Positions 34,137 through 40,657 of a DNA stretch of 64,000 nt are shown one piece after another. The stretch comes from Pedobacter chinensis (GTDB lineage: Bacteria > Bacteroidota > Bacteroidia > Sphingobacteriales > Sphingobacteriaceae), in NCBI RefSeq assembly GCF_003339865.1, contig NZ_QPKV01000006.1:372001-436000 (forward strand). The letters are read 5' to 3'. Every line of letters begins with the position of its first letter. Position 1 is the first letter of the stretch. The notes beneath the pieces were generated by a model that worked only from the letters and a program-made list of their open reading frames with translations, did no database searches and was not told the DNA's origin. The position numbers and the translations under genes were made by a program.

Positions 34137-34382
34137 ATGAATGACGATCGAAAAGACCTTAACAAATTGATCAAAAATAGGGATATTTATAAGGCACTAC
34201 TTATTTGTGCTTTTATTCTTTGGCCCTGTATACTTATAGCAGCAATTTATTTCTATTCAAAGAAAGGAAGTATCGCTCTATTCATACCTGTTTTCACTTT
34301 AATAGCCGTTTTCGTTCCTGTCTATATACAGTTCAGGTCATTGAACGCTGAAGTAAAATCCAAAGAACAAGGGAAATTGTAA
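34137..34382 (+). CDS. small two-span membrane protein
   Basis: 81 residues. Two hydrophobic segments (ALLICAFILWPCILIAAIYF and SIALFIPVFTLIAVFVPVYI) are separated by a short basic loop, with a charged N-terminus (MNDDRKDLNKLIKNRDIYK) and tail. Function unknown; it is a lone gene between the TetR regulator and the fragment at 34466. Confidence 0.7.
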   Translation: MNDDRKDLNKLIKNRDIYKALLICAFILWPCILIAAIYFYSKKGSIALFIPVFTLIAVFVPVYIQFRSLNAEVKSKEQGKL

Positions 34383-34465
34383 ATATGCATAAAAGCCAGT
34401 ACATGAAAAAAATTACCGTAAGAAAAGTTGTTTAACTTTGACTTAATTAAATAATTTTAAACTAG

Positions 34466-34648
34466 CGCCAGTTGTGCGCCAAATGCGAAACAAAACTAGC
34501 TAGAACTGAAATAAAAAAGGCCCTCAGAGTTTATCTGAAAGCCATCGCTTGTACCGTCCAAGACGACTATTTTGAACACCTAGAGCGCTTCTGTAGGCTA
34601 TTGGAACCCATAATTGAAGACTTAAAAAGTAAAGGTTTTATAGAATAG
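34466..34648 (+). pseudogene. start-less reading frame, probable gene remnant
   Basis: A 60-codon open frame between two stops with no usable ATG. It reads QLCAKCETKLARTEIKKALR, continues through LKAIACTVQDDYFEHLERF, and ends IEDLKSKGFIE. The protein-like composition and helical periodicity suggest the C-terminal piece of a once longer gene whose upstream part has been lost. Family not recognised. Confidence 0.35.
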
Positions 34649-34733
34649 GTTTGATTTTTTTAATCGATAATTCGGGACGGTTTAGCCTTTATCGGATTAC
34701 TTTAGAACTTTTAATTTGGCAAATATTGAAGAA

Positions 34734-35855
34734 TTACCACACCCCTATAAAATCTCTAAAATTTTCATTCGTAACGATAGTTACATTGGCATTGTAGGTT
34801 TGAGTGAAATTTGCTGGAATATTTGTCTTTACTCTCGGGCTCCATTTAAATTCAAATCCACTAATTTTGCCATCTTTTTCCTCTACATAATCTATCTCTT
34901 GTTGTTGCTTGGTACGCCAGAAATATCGGTTGGTAAACAAACGGTGATAGTGATTTCTTTTTAGTCGCTCGGTGATCAGGAAATTTTCCCATAGGGCGCC
35001 GATATCATTTCTCAGTTCAATCGGATTAAAATTTTGTATCAACGCATTGCGAATGCCATTATCATAGAAATAAATCTTTTGGTTAGTTTTAATTTCATTA
35101 CGCAGATTTCTGCTGAAGGAGGTTAATGGATAAACGATATAGGATAAAGTTAATAAATGGATATAATTGGCAACCGTTTTTTTGTCTACACCAGTTAGTT
35201 GGGCTATTTCGTTATAACTTACTTCACTACCTACTTGAAAAGCCAATGCCCGAAGAATTTTTTCTAATACCTCGGGTTTCTTGATATTTCCATAAACTAA
35301 AATATCCTTAAACAAATAACTCTGGGCAATCTCGTTCAAAATATCACGCTCTTCGCCTGGATTGTTGATCACATCAGGATAAAAGCCATACACCAAACGG
35401 TTTTCCAACTGCTTTCTCGCATCAAGATAATTCGTTGATTTTTCCAATTCTTCATAGGAAATCGGATAGAGATTATACTCCCATTTTCTGCCCGTCAATG
35501 GTTCATTGGTATGGTTCCTAAGTTCAAATGCAGAAGATCCGCTCATAAGAAGCTGCACATCTTTAAATTGATCGTGGATAATCTTGGCTGTAATTCCAAT
35601 ATTTTCGATACGTTGGGCTTCGTCGATAAATACCAATTTTGCGTTGCCTATTATAGCTTCTATTTCCTTCGTGTTGGGATTTGTTAATTGGGTTCTCACG
35701 AATGGGTCATCTCCATCAAGAAATAGAAAATCATGATCTCTCAGTACTTTTTTGAGCAATGTTGTTTTGCCTACTTGCCGAGGTCCAGTGACAATAATTG
35801 TCTTGCCTTTAAACAATTTTTCAGAAAGTAACTTTTCAATAGTCCTCTTGATCAT
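34734..35855 (-). CDS. AAA ATPase with DUF4143 domain
   Basis: 373 residues from the ATG at 35853-35855; the TTG two codons upstream is less likely. Walker A is VTGPRQVGKTTLLKKV (about 23-38), Walker B KLVFIDEAQR. The C-terminal DUF4143 half has WENFLITERLKRN and a nuclease-fold-like EIDYVEEKDGKISGFEFKW. These ATPases are widespread, often horizontally transferred, and their function is unsettled (suggested roles in stress or defense). It lies in a patch with broken small genes, hinting at an acquired region. Confidence 0.93.
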   Translation of the reverse strand: MIKRTIEKLLSEKLFKGKTIIVTGPRQVGKTTLLKKVLRDHDFLFLDGDDPFVRTQLTNPNTKEIEAIIGNAKLVFIDEAQRIENIGITAKIIHDQFKDVQLLMSGSSAFELRNHTNEPLTGRKWEYNLYPISYEELEKSTNYLDARKQLENRLVYGFYPDVINNPGEERDILNEIAQSYLFKDILVYGNIKKPEVLEKILRALAFQVGSEVSYNEIAQLTGVDKKTVANYIHLLTLSYIVYPLTSFSRNLRNEIKTNQKIYFYDNGIRNALIQNFNPIELRNDIGALWENFLITERLKRNHYHRLFTNRYFWRTKQQQEIDYVEEKDGKISGFEFKWSPRVKTNIPANFTQTYNANVTIVTNENFRDFIGVW

Positions 35856-36075
35856 TATCAAATTATTAATTCCCCAAAAGTAATGTTTTTTAGGGAACTT
35901 ACTCCCTAAAAGTAATATCTATTAATGATTTATCTTTCATGAGACATACAGTTTTATATTGCCAATACCGAAAACAAACTGAAAAAAAATGTAATCTATT
36001 TTTAACAAACACCAAATATTTAAATAATATAATAACCCTAATTTCATTTACCTTTTATTGGCATTAATTACTGTA

Positions 36076-36293
36076 ATGAACTCTCCCAAAAGAAAAGCTA
36101 AGGGAATAGCAAAACATCCCAAAATTGAGGATGAAGCCATTTCAAAAGAGGAAGATAAACTATTAACACTAATTGCGGCATTATAGTTGATATTGTTTTA
36201 AAAGAAATTGATGACGAAGAAAAAGCTGAAATTGAGAAAATGAAAAAGGGTATGCTTAAGGGGGATAATCAGACTGGATTTGAACACCAATGA
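36076..36293 (+). pseudogene. small gene broken by a frameshift
   Basis: ATG at 36076 opens MNSPKRKAKGIAKHPKIEDE..., reaching KEEDKLLTLIAAL and a TAG at 36184-36186. Another frame continues seamlessly as IIVDIVLKEIDDEEKAEIEK and on to a TGA at 36291-36293. One inserted base near 36178 would give a single ~72-residue basic-then-acidic protein with LIADIIVDIVLKE, a pattern I associate with short unannotated Bacteroidota proteins. No known family. Confidence 0.5.
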
Positions 36294-36447
36294 TAATCAA
36301 TAACTTAACTGTAAACTACTAAAAATCAACCTAATAAACATCTAAATAATCATCAACCACTAAAACCACAAAACATTGATAGACAAAATGTTACTGAAAA
36401 TCAAAATTGGTGTTCAAAGGTAAAAAACAGAAGTTTTAATAAACACA

Positions 36448-36476
36448 AAAGCCTAATAATCAGATTATTAGGCTTT
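36448..36476 (-). terminator. terminator of tRNA-Arg
   Basis: 13-bp perfect stem AAAGCCTAATAAT / ATTATTAGGCTTT with loop CAG. On the minus strand it begins 17 bp after the tRNA 3' end and is followed by U residues. Confidence 0.82.
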
Positions 36477-36492
36477 AAAAATTAATGTCCAG

Positions 36493-36566
36493 TACCCCGG
36501 AAGGGATTCGAACCCCTGACCCACGGTTTAGAAAACCGTTGCTCTATCCAACTGAGCTACCGAGGC
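36493..36566 (-). tRNA. tRNA-Arg (anticodon UCU)
   Basis: 74-nt tRNA on the minus strand. Acceptor stem GCCTCGG/CCGGGGT with discriminator A at 36493; D-arm AGCTCAGTTGGATAGAGC; anticodon loop TTTCTAA between ACGGT and ACCGT; T-arm GGTTCGAATCC. The anticodon TCT decodes AGA/AGG. The 3' CCA is not encoded. Confidence 0.96.
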
Positions 36567-36676
36567 CCGTTTTTGTAACGAGTTGCAAATATAGAAGTTC
36601 TATTTAATAAGCAAAAATATATTTTAAAGTATTTCCGCCTAATTTTTGATCTGTTTTTTAAAGCTTTAAAAACTAA

Positions 36677-37114
36677 TTAATTAGCCTGGTTACATTCTTT
36701 ACAAATACCAGATACAATCAGGTTCATATCTTCAATTTTAAACCCTCCGCCAATTTTTAAAGGTGGAATTTTAACATCATCAAGGCAATAAACCCTTAAA
36801 CAGTTATTGCAGTTGAAGTGAACGTGTTCATCATGGTGATGATGTTCGGTACATGAATTAGAACAAATTGCATAATTAGCAGTACCTTGTTTATCTAACA
36901 CACGGTGAATAATCCCTTTTTCTTCGAAAGTTTTTAAAATTCTGTAAAGCGTAACCCTGTCAATATCTTTTCCAACAACGTGTTCTAAATAGGGTTGAGA
37001 TGTTGCAGAATTTCTGTGAGATAAAATATCCAAAACTTGTAAACGAGCGCCGGTTCTCTTTAAGCCATTTTTAACTAAAAGACTTTCGTATTGTTGTGTT
37101 TTAATATCGTTCAT
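36677..37114 (-). CDS. Fur-family metal-dependent repressor (Zur-like candidate)
   Basis: 145 residues. Winged helix about 1-80 (NGLKRTGARLQVLDILSHRN, DRVTLYRILKTFEEKGIIHR). The metal-binding half has HHHHDEHVHFNCNNCLRVYC and a C-terminal CKEC, giving two CxxC structural zinc pairs plus the His-rich regulatory site. Fur, Zur and PerR cannot be separated with certainty. The company (MerC-like protein, FtsX-type ABC transporter, DUF3299-like proteins, TonB receptor) favours zinc. It is the last gene of the seven-gene operon and probably autoregulatory through the boxes at 40486-40538. Confidence 0.93.
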   Translation of the reverse strand: MNDIKTQQYESLLVKNGLKRTGARLQVLDILSHRNSATSQPYLEHVVGKDIDRVTLYRILKTFEEKGIIHRVLDKQGTANYAICSNSCTEHHHHDEHVHFNCNNCLRVYCLDDVKIPPLKIGGGFKIEDMNLIVSGICKECNQAN

Positions 37115-37125
37115 AATACCTGAGA

Positions 37126-37575
37126 TTATATGATCAACTTTGCATTCACAATGGAAACCGGAGGTTGATAGGTTGCATTAGCATTGGTAAGTTTTAAAAT
37201 CCCTTTTACCCTGATCGGTTTATCTGTAAAAGCGATGGCATTTTCCATTTCAACCATGATCATGATGGGAACTCCATTTTGTCCGCAAAAGTAGCACTGA
37301 TTGATCGGTAAGGTTGCCAGTAAAAATTTTTGATGCTTCCCGCTGTTTTTAATCGGAATTAAATAACCTTTCAAATCAAATTCCTTGTTTCTAAACCTGT
37401 TGATGCTTTCCCCATAAACAGGTAGAAGTTCATTTTGATCTGTTAGTTCGAATTTTACGGTTCCAATAACGTCCCAATTCAATGATTTAATCTGATCATT
37501 ACTGTTATGCTGTTTATTTTGAGCTGATGCAGAATTGAGCATGAAAAGCATCAACACAAATAATGTGTGTTTCAT
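37126..37575 (-). CDS. DUF3299-like periplasmic protein, copy 1
   Basis: 149 residues with a signal peptide (MKHTLFVLMLFMLNSASAQ). The core (LNWDVIGTVKFEL, KEFDLKGYLIPIKNSGKHQK, FLLATLPINQCYFCGQNGVP, IMIMVEMENAIAFTDKPIRV) matches the DUF3299-type pattern with a CxxC-like CYFC pair. It is a paralogue of the upstream gene, overlapping it by 4 bp. The two Cys may bind metal or thiols in the periplasm. It is cotranscribed with the ABC transporter and the Fur-family gene, so a role in metal acquisition is inferred. Confidence 0.85.
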   Translation of the reverse strand: MKHTLFVLMLFMLNSASAQNKQHNSNDQIKSLNWDVIGTVKFELTDQNELLPVYGESINRFRNKEFDLKGYLIPIKNSGKHQKFLLATLPINQCYFCGQNGVPIMIMVEMENAIAFTDKPIRVKGILKLTNANATYQPPVSIVNAKLII

Positions 37576-38015
37576 TGTACTTGTTTTGCATCTAACAAAA
37601 AGAACTCCGATCTATTATCGCCAGAATTATTGATTACAAATTTACCCTTAATTTTGATGGGTTTTTCTGTAAAAGGTAAGGGCGCAAGCATTTTTACTTC
37701 TACCATTGATGGAATATCGCCAGTTCCGCAAAAAGGGCAGGATTCTATTGGAACAATGGAGAGCAGAAACTCTGAAAACTTTGACCCCACTTTTGTTGGA
37801 TAGATGTAACCAGGCAATTCTATTGTTTTATTATGAAGTGCCATTAATTCAGGCGGGAAAATGCTTACCCATTTTAATGGCTCAATTTGCTTTTCATATC
37901 GCAAACCAATCAAGTTCCAGTTGGCAGTCCGCATATCTTTATGAACCTTAACCTGCGCCTGAACGTTGATAAGCGAAATGCAACAAACCACTATGATCAT
38001 TAATATCCTTTTCAT
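37572..38015 (-). CDS. DUF3299-like periplasmic protein, copy 2
   Basis: 147 residues, signal peptide MKRILMIIVVCCISLINVQA. It has the same architecture as the neighbouring copy: WNLIGLRYEKQIEPLKW, NKTIELPGYIYPTKVGSKFS, FLLSIVPIESCPFCGTGDIP, SMVEVKMLAPLPFTEKPIKI. The CPFC pair is conserved between the copies. Its start overlaps the permease stop by 1 bp, which suggests function alongside that permease. Tandem duplication has allowed the pair to diverge. Confidence 0.86.
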   Translation of the reverse strand: MKRILMIIVVCCISLINVQAQVKVHKDMRTANWNLIGLRYEKQIEPLKWVSIFPPELMALHNKTIELPGYIYPTKVGSKFSEFLLSIVPIESCPFCGTGDIPSMVEVKMLAPLPFTEKPIKIKGKFVINNSGDNRSEFFLLDAKQVQ

Positions 38016-39214
38016 TATTTGTCCTTTGAAAGTGTGCGGGCAATATCTACACGGTAAGTTTGTAAAGCTGGAATTATTGAGGCAACAACTCCTATTACCA
38101 ATCCGGCAATGATCAAATATAATTCATCGGCAACAAAATACAATCCGGTTAATCTGGCTTGCGATGATTCCTGGTAAAATCCAATGATCTGCAAAGCCAA
38201 ATGCCCTAATAACAAACCCAATATTGCTCCGCTAACGGTAATCAGTAATCCTTCAATCATAACCAGAAAGAATAGTTTCGGTTTAGATGCACCCAAACAA
38301 CGCATTACGGCCAAATCATACTTTTTTTCTTTCATGGCATTATATAAGCTGATGAATACACTTAAAGCTGATATGGCCATGATTAAAATGGCAAACCATT
38401 TTAAGGTTTCAATACCCACTCCAATGAGTGAAAACAGCCTTGCGCTTTCCATCGCAGGAGAAGCAGCCTGCATATTAGTGCTTTGATTAACCATTCTGGG
38501 GAAAATCACTACTGACATTGGCGAACGATATTGAATGAGGATAGATGTTATTTCCTTATTGTTTATTTCTTCATGATGTTTTTCATTTTCATCGTGTTCT
38601 GGTTCGTGCATCTTATAAACACTCCCAATGTTGGTCAAAATTAAATTATCCGTTACATTGCCTTGTGGTTGCAAAATGCCGCTAACTGTATAAGCATGTT
38701 GTTTATGTTCGTCACTTGCATCACTTAAACCATGTGCTCCGAAAAATTTATCGCCTATTTTTAGTTTTGATTCTGCAGCAACAGTACTGCCAATGGTAGC
38801 TTCCAGGTCTTTTGCCCAAAACTTTCCATTGCCCAGCTTTAAATCGTAAAGACTTACGAAACCCGAATCGGTTCCAACAATCCGATGCCCTTCATAGTTA
38901 TCACCGAGCGCCAATGGTACAGCTCGTTTAACCATTGGGTTTTGCATCAATTCCAGTGCATCTTTTGCAGGAATATTCCCGGTTGGAAAATCAATGTGAT
39001 AAATACTGCTCAGTATTAACTGAAGCGGGCTTCCTTTTGCACCAACCACTAAATCTATATCCCTGGCATTTCGTTCCAGTTTATTGCCAATTTGCGTTGA
39101 TGCCAGGAATAGGATAGAGAGTATTGCGACTCCAAATGCAACTAATATAATGTTAAGAAACGTGGTTAACTTATTTCTTAGTAAATTTTTGGTGCTTAAT
39201 TTGAGTATGTTCAT
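38015..39214 (-). CDS. FtsX/MacB-type ABC transporter permease with a His-rich periplasmic loop
   Basis: 399 residues: an N-terminal span (about 18-40), a large periplasmic domain, and three C-terminal spans (about 275-395) of the FtsX type (LAVMRCLGASKPKLFFLVMI, GAILGLLLGHLALQI). Around residues 200-220 the periplasmic domain carries HEPEHDENEKHHEE, a His/Glu stretch suited to zinc binding. Its ATPase is encoded directly upstream (1-bp overlap) and the DUF3299-like proteins directly downstream. MacB-type permeases usually act mechanically on periplasmic partners rather than importing solute; here the partner may be a zinc carrier. Confidence 0.92.
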   Translation of the reverse strand: MNILKLSTKNLLRNKLTTFLNIILVAFGVAILSILFLASTQIGNKLERNARDIDLVVGAKGSPLQLILSSIYHIDFPTGNIPAKDALELMQNPMVKRAVPLALGDNYEGHRIVGTDSGFVSLYDLKLGNGKFWAKDLEATIGSTVAAESKLKIGDKFFGAHGLSDASDEHKQHAYTVSGILQPQGNVTDNLILTNIGSVYKMHEPEHDENEKHHEEINNKEITSILIQYRSPMSVVIFPRMVNQSTNMQAASPAMESARLFSLIGVGIETLKWFAILIMAISALSVFISLYNAMKEKKYDLAVMRCLGASKPKLFFLVMIEGLLITVSGAILGLLLGHLALQIIGFYQESSQARLTGLYFVADELYLIIAGLVIGVVASIIPALQTYRVDIARTLSKDK

Positions 39215-39840
39215 TACAATAAATATTCCTTGCTAACCCGGTTCCTGACTCTTTTATCATGTGTGGCAATGACGAGGGATGCATGATTCCCTGCAGCTTG
39301 CTCCGTTAAAATACTAATTACATTTTCTGCATTTTCATCATCCAGACTTGATGTTGGTTCATCAGCAATTAATAGCGATGGATTGTTTATCAGTGCTCTG
39401 GCAATGGAAACTCTTTGTAACTGACCCTGACTTAACTCATCAGGAAAATTCTTTCTTTTTTCTGCCAGGCCTAAAGATTCCAGCAAGGTCATTACACGCG
39501 ATTTGTTTATTTTTAAGCCCGCCAATGATGAGGCCAGAGCAATGTTATCAAAAATATCAAGACTTTTAATGAGATGAGGTTTTTGAAAAACAATACCAAT
39601 GCTTTGTCCCCTGAATCGATCCATATCTTTTAAGGGTAGACTATAAATGTCTGTTCCGTTTATTTTTATCTCGCCAGAATCAGGTTTAAGCAATCCGGAT
39701 ATAATATTCAATAAGGTGCTTTTTCCACTTCCCGATGCCCCTAAAAGAAGCCATTGCTCCTCGTCCTGTATAATCCAGTCAGGAAAAGTTAAGGTTGGGC
39801 CATGGTTATATTTTTTTGTTATAGATTGAATGCTGATCAT
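39214..39840 (-). CDS. ABC transporter ATP-binding protein (LolD/MacB type)
   Basis: 208 residues. Walker [18 protein letters not shown], signature DELSQGQLQRVSIARAL, Walker B SLLIADEPTSSLDDEN, and a later TEQAAGNHASLVIATHDKRV with the H-loop. It energises the adjacent FtsX-type permease, whose start overlaps this stop by 1 bp. It belongs to the zinc-type operon between the small lipoprotein and the permease. Confidence 0.95.
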   Translation of the reverse strand: MISIQSITKKYNHGPTLTFPDWIIQDEEQWLLLGASGSGKSTLLNIISGLLKPDSGEIKINGTDIYSLPLKDMDRFRGQSIGIVFQKPHLIKSLDIFDNIALASSLAGLKINKSRVMTLLESLGLAEKRKNFPDELSQGQLQRVSIARALINNPSLLIADEPTSSLDDENAENVISILTEQAAGNHASLVIATHDKRVRNRVSKEYLL

Positions 39841-39847
39841 AACTTTT

Positions 39848-39991
39848 TTAAGGTTTCATAGGCTGAATATTTTTAATTGCATAACGTCTATATAATTCCT
39901 GTGCATTATTAGTACTGTGTTTGCATGCAGGGTTCATGGTGCAAATGAAAGAGATTGCTGTGATAAAAAATAGTTTAATTTTTCTTTGCAT
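39848..39991 (-). CDS. small lipoprotein in the metal operon
   Basis: 47 residues from the ATG at 39989-39991 (MQRKIKLFFITAISFICTMN, lipobox Cys in MNPACKHST). The mature part is only about 22 residues (STNNAQELYRRYAIKNIQPM). A longer in-frame start at 40048 is less convincing because it precedes the signal peptide. It lies 7 bp upstream of the ATPase, so it is an operon member; it may be a small envelope partner. Function unknown. Confidence 0.6.
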   Translation of the reverse strand: MQRKIKLFFITAISFICTMNPACKHSTNNAQELYRRYAIKNIQPMKP

Positions 39992-40071
39992 GGTACAAAT
40001 ATATAATCCTTTTATGGTTAAGAAATTGTTTCGATGGTATTGATACAAACCATTGTATATAGTTTTTCTAG

Positions 40072-40461
40072 CTAGTGATGGTGTTTACAGCTTTTGGTTA
40101 ATTTTAAATTTAAAAAGTGTGCACCAGCAATAGTGAAACCTCCTAGAGGAATGAGTATTGGTTCTAAAATTTCTATTCCGGAAAAATGCCCAAATAAAAT
40201 AAATCCAAAGCCTAAAGCCAAAATAATGATTGGGCCGGGGTTATGATGAACAATGCGATAAGATTTGTTTAGCGACCAGACACCGAGCAGCAATGATAAC
40301 AGGATCATAAAAATTTCCAGTGCCGGAGTGGCTAAAAACTCCAGCCCCCATAATGGGAGTAAAGTAAGCAAAAAGGGCAATATTGCGCAGTGAATGGCAC
40401 AGGCTGTAGAGGCTGTAATTCCAATCTTATCCAGATTGATCATTTTTAAATTCTTCATCAT
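40072..40461 (-). CDS. MerC-like membrane protein
   Basis: 129 residues, four hydrophobic spans. The first has the Cys-x3-Cys of MerC (STACAIHCAILPFLLTLLPL), and the tail ends SCKHHH. MerC proteins carry Hg(II) across the inner membrane in mer operons; related proteins without a mer context, as here, are candidates for other soft metals such as zinc. It is the first gene of the operon, starting 25 bp from the first palindromic box, and divergent from the TonB receptor gene. Confidence 0.88.
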   Translation of the reverse strand: MMKNLKMINLDKIGITASTACAIHCAILPFLLTLLPLWGLEFLATPALEIFMILLSLLLGVWSLNKSYRIVHHNPGPIIILALGFGFILFGHFSGIEILEPILIPLGGFTIAGAHFLNLKLTKSCKHHH

Positions 40462-40485
40462 TAAAATTTATTGAACAAATATAAA

Positions 40486-40538
40486 AGCAATTTAGTTGCA
40501 TTTAGTTGTTTTGATTTTTATTTTGCAACTTAATTGCA
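40486..40538. promoter_or_regulatory. two palindromic operator candidates (Fur/Zur-type boxes)
   Basis: AGCAATTTAGTTGCA at 40486-40500 and TGCAACTTAATTGCA at 40524-40538 share the inverted repeat (T)GCAA-N5-TTGCA. Their centres are 38 bp apart in the region between the MerC operon and the TonB receptor gene, where one bound repressor could control both transcripts. The Fur-family gene at the operon end is the natural candidate regulator. Confidence 0.65.
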
Positions 40539-40657
40539 TTTGCGTGATAAAACACTTTTATAAGAACAAAATAAAGAGTGCTTTAAAATTATAATTTGAT
40601 ATACTTAAAAATAAATTTAGATTTGTCTAAATATAAATTTAGATTAACTTTAAGCTA

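Noticed and set aside
40072-40461. Mercury-resistance (mer) operon
   Set aside because: A MerC-like protein is present but no MerA, MerR, MerT or MerP; the surroundings point to a Fur-controlled metal system instead.
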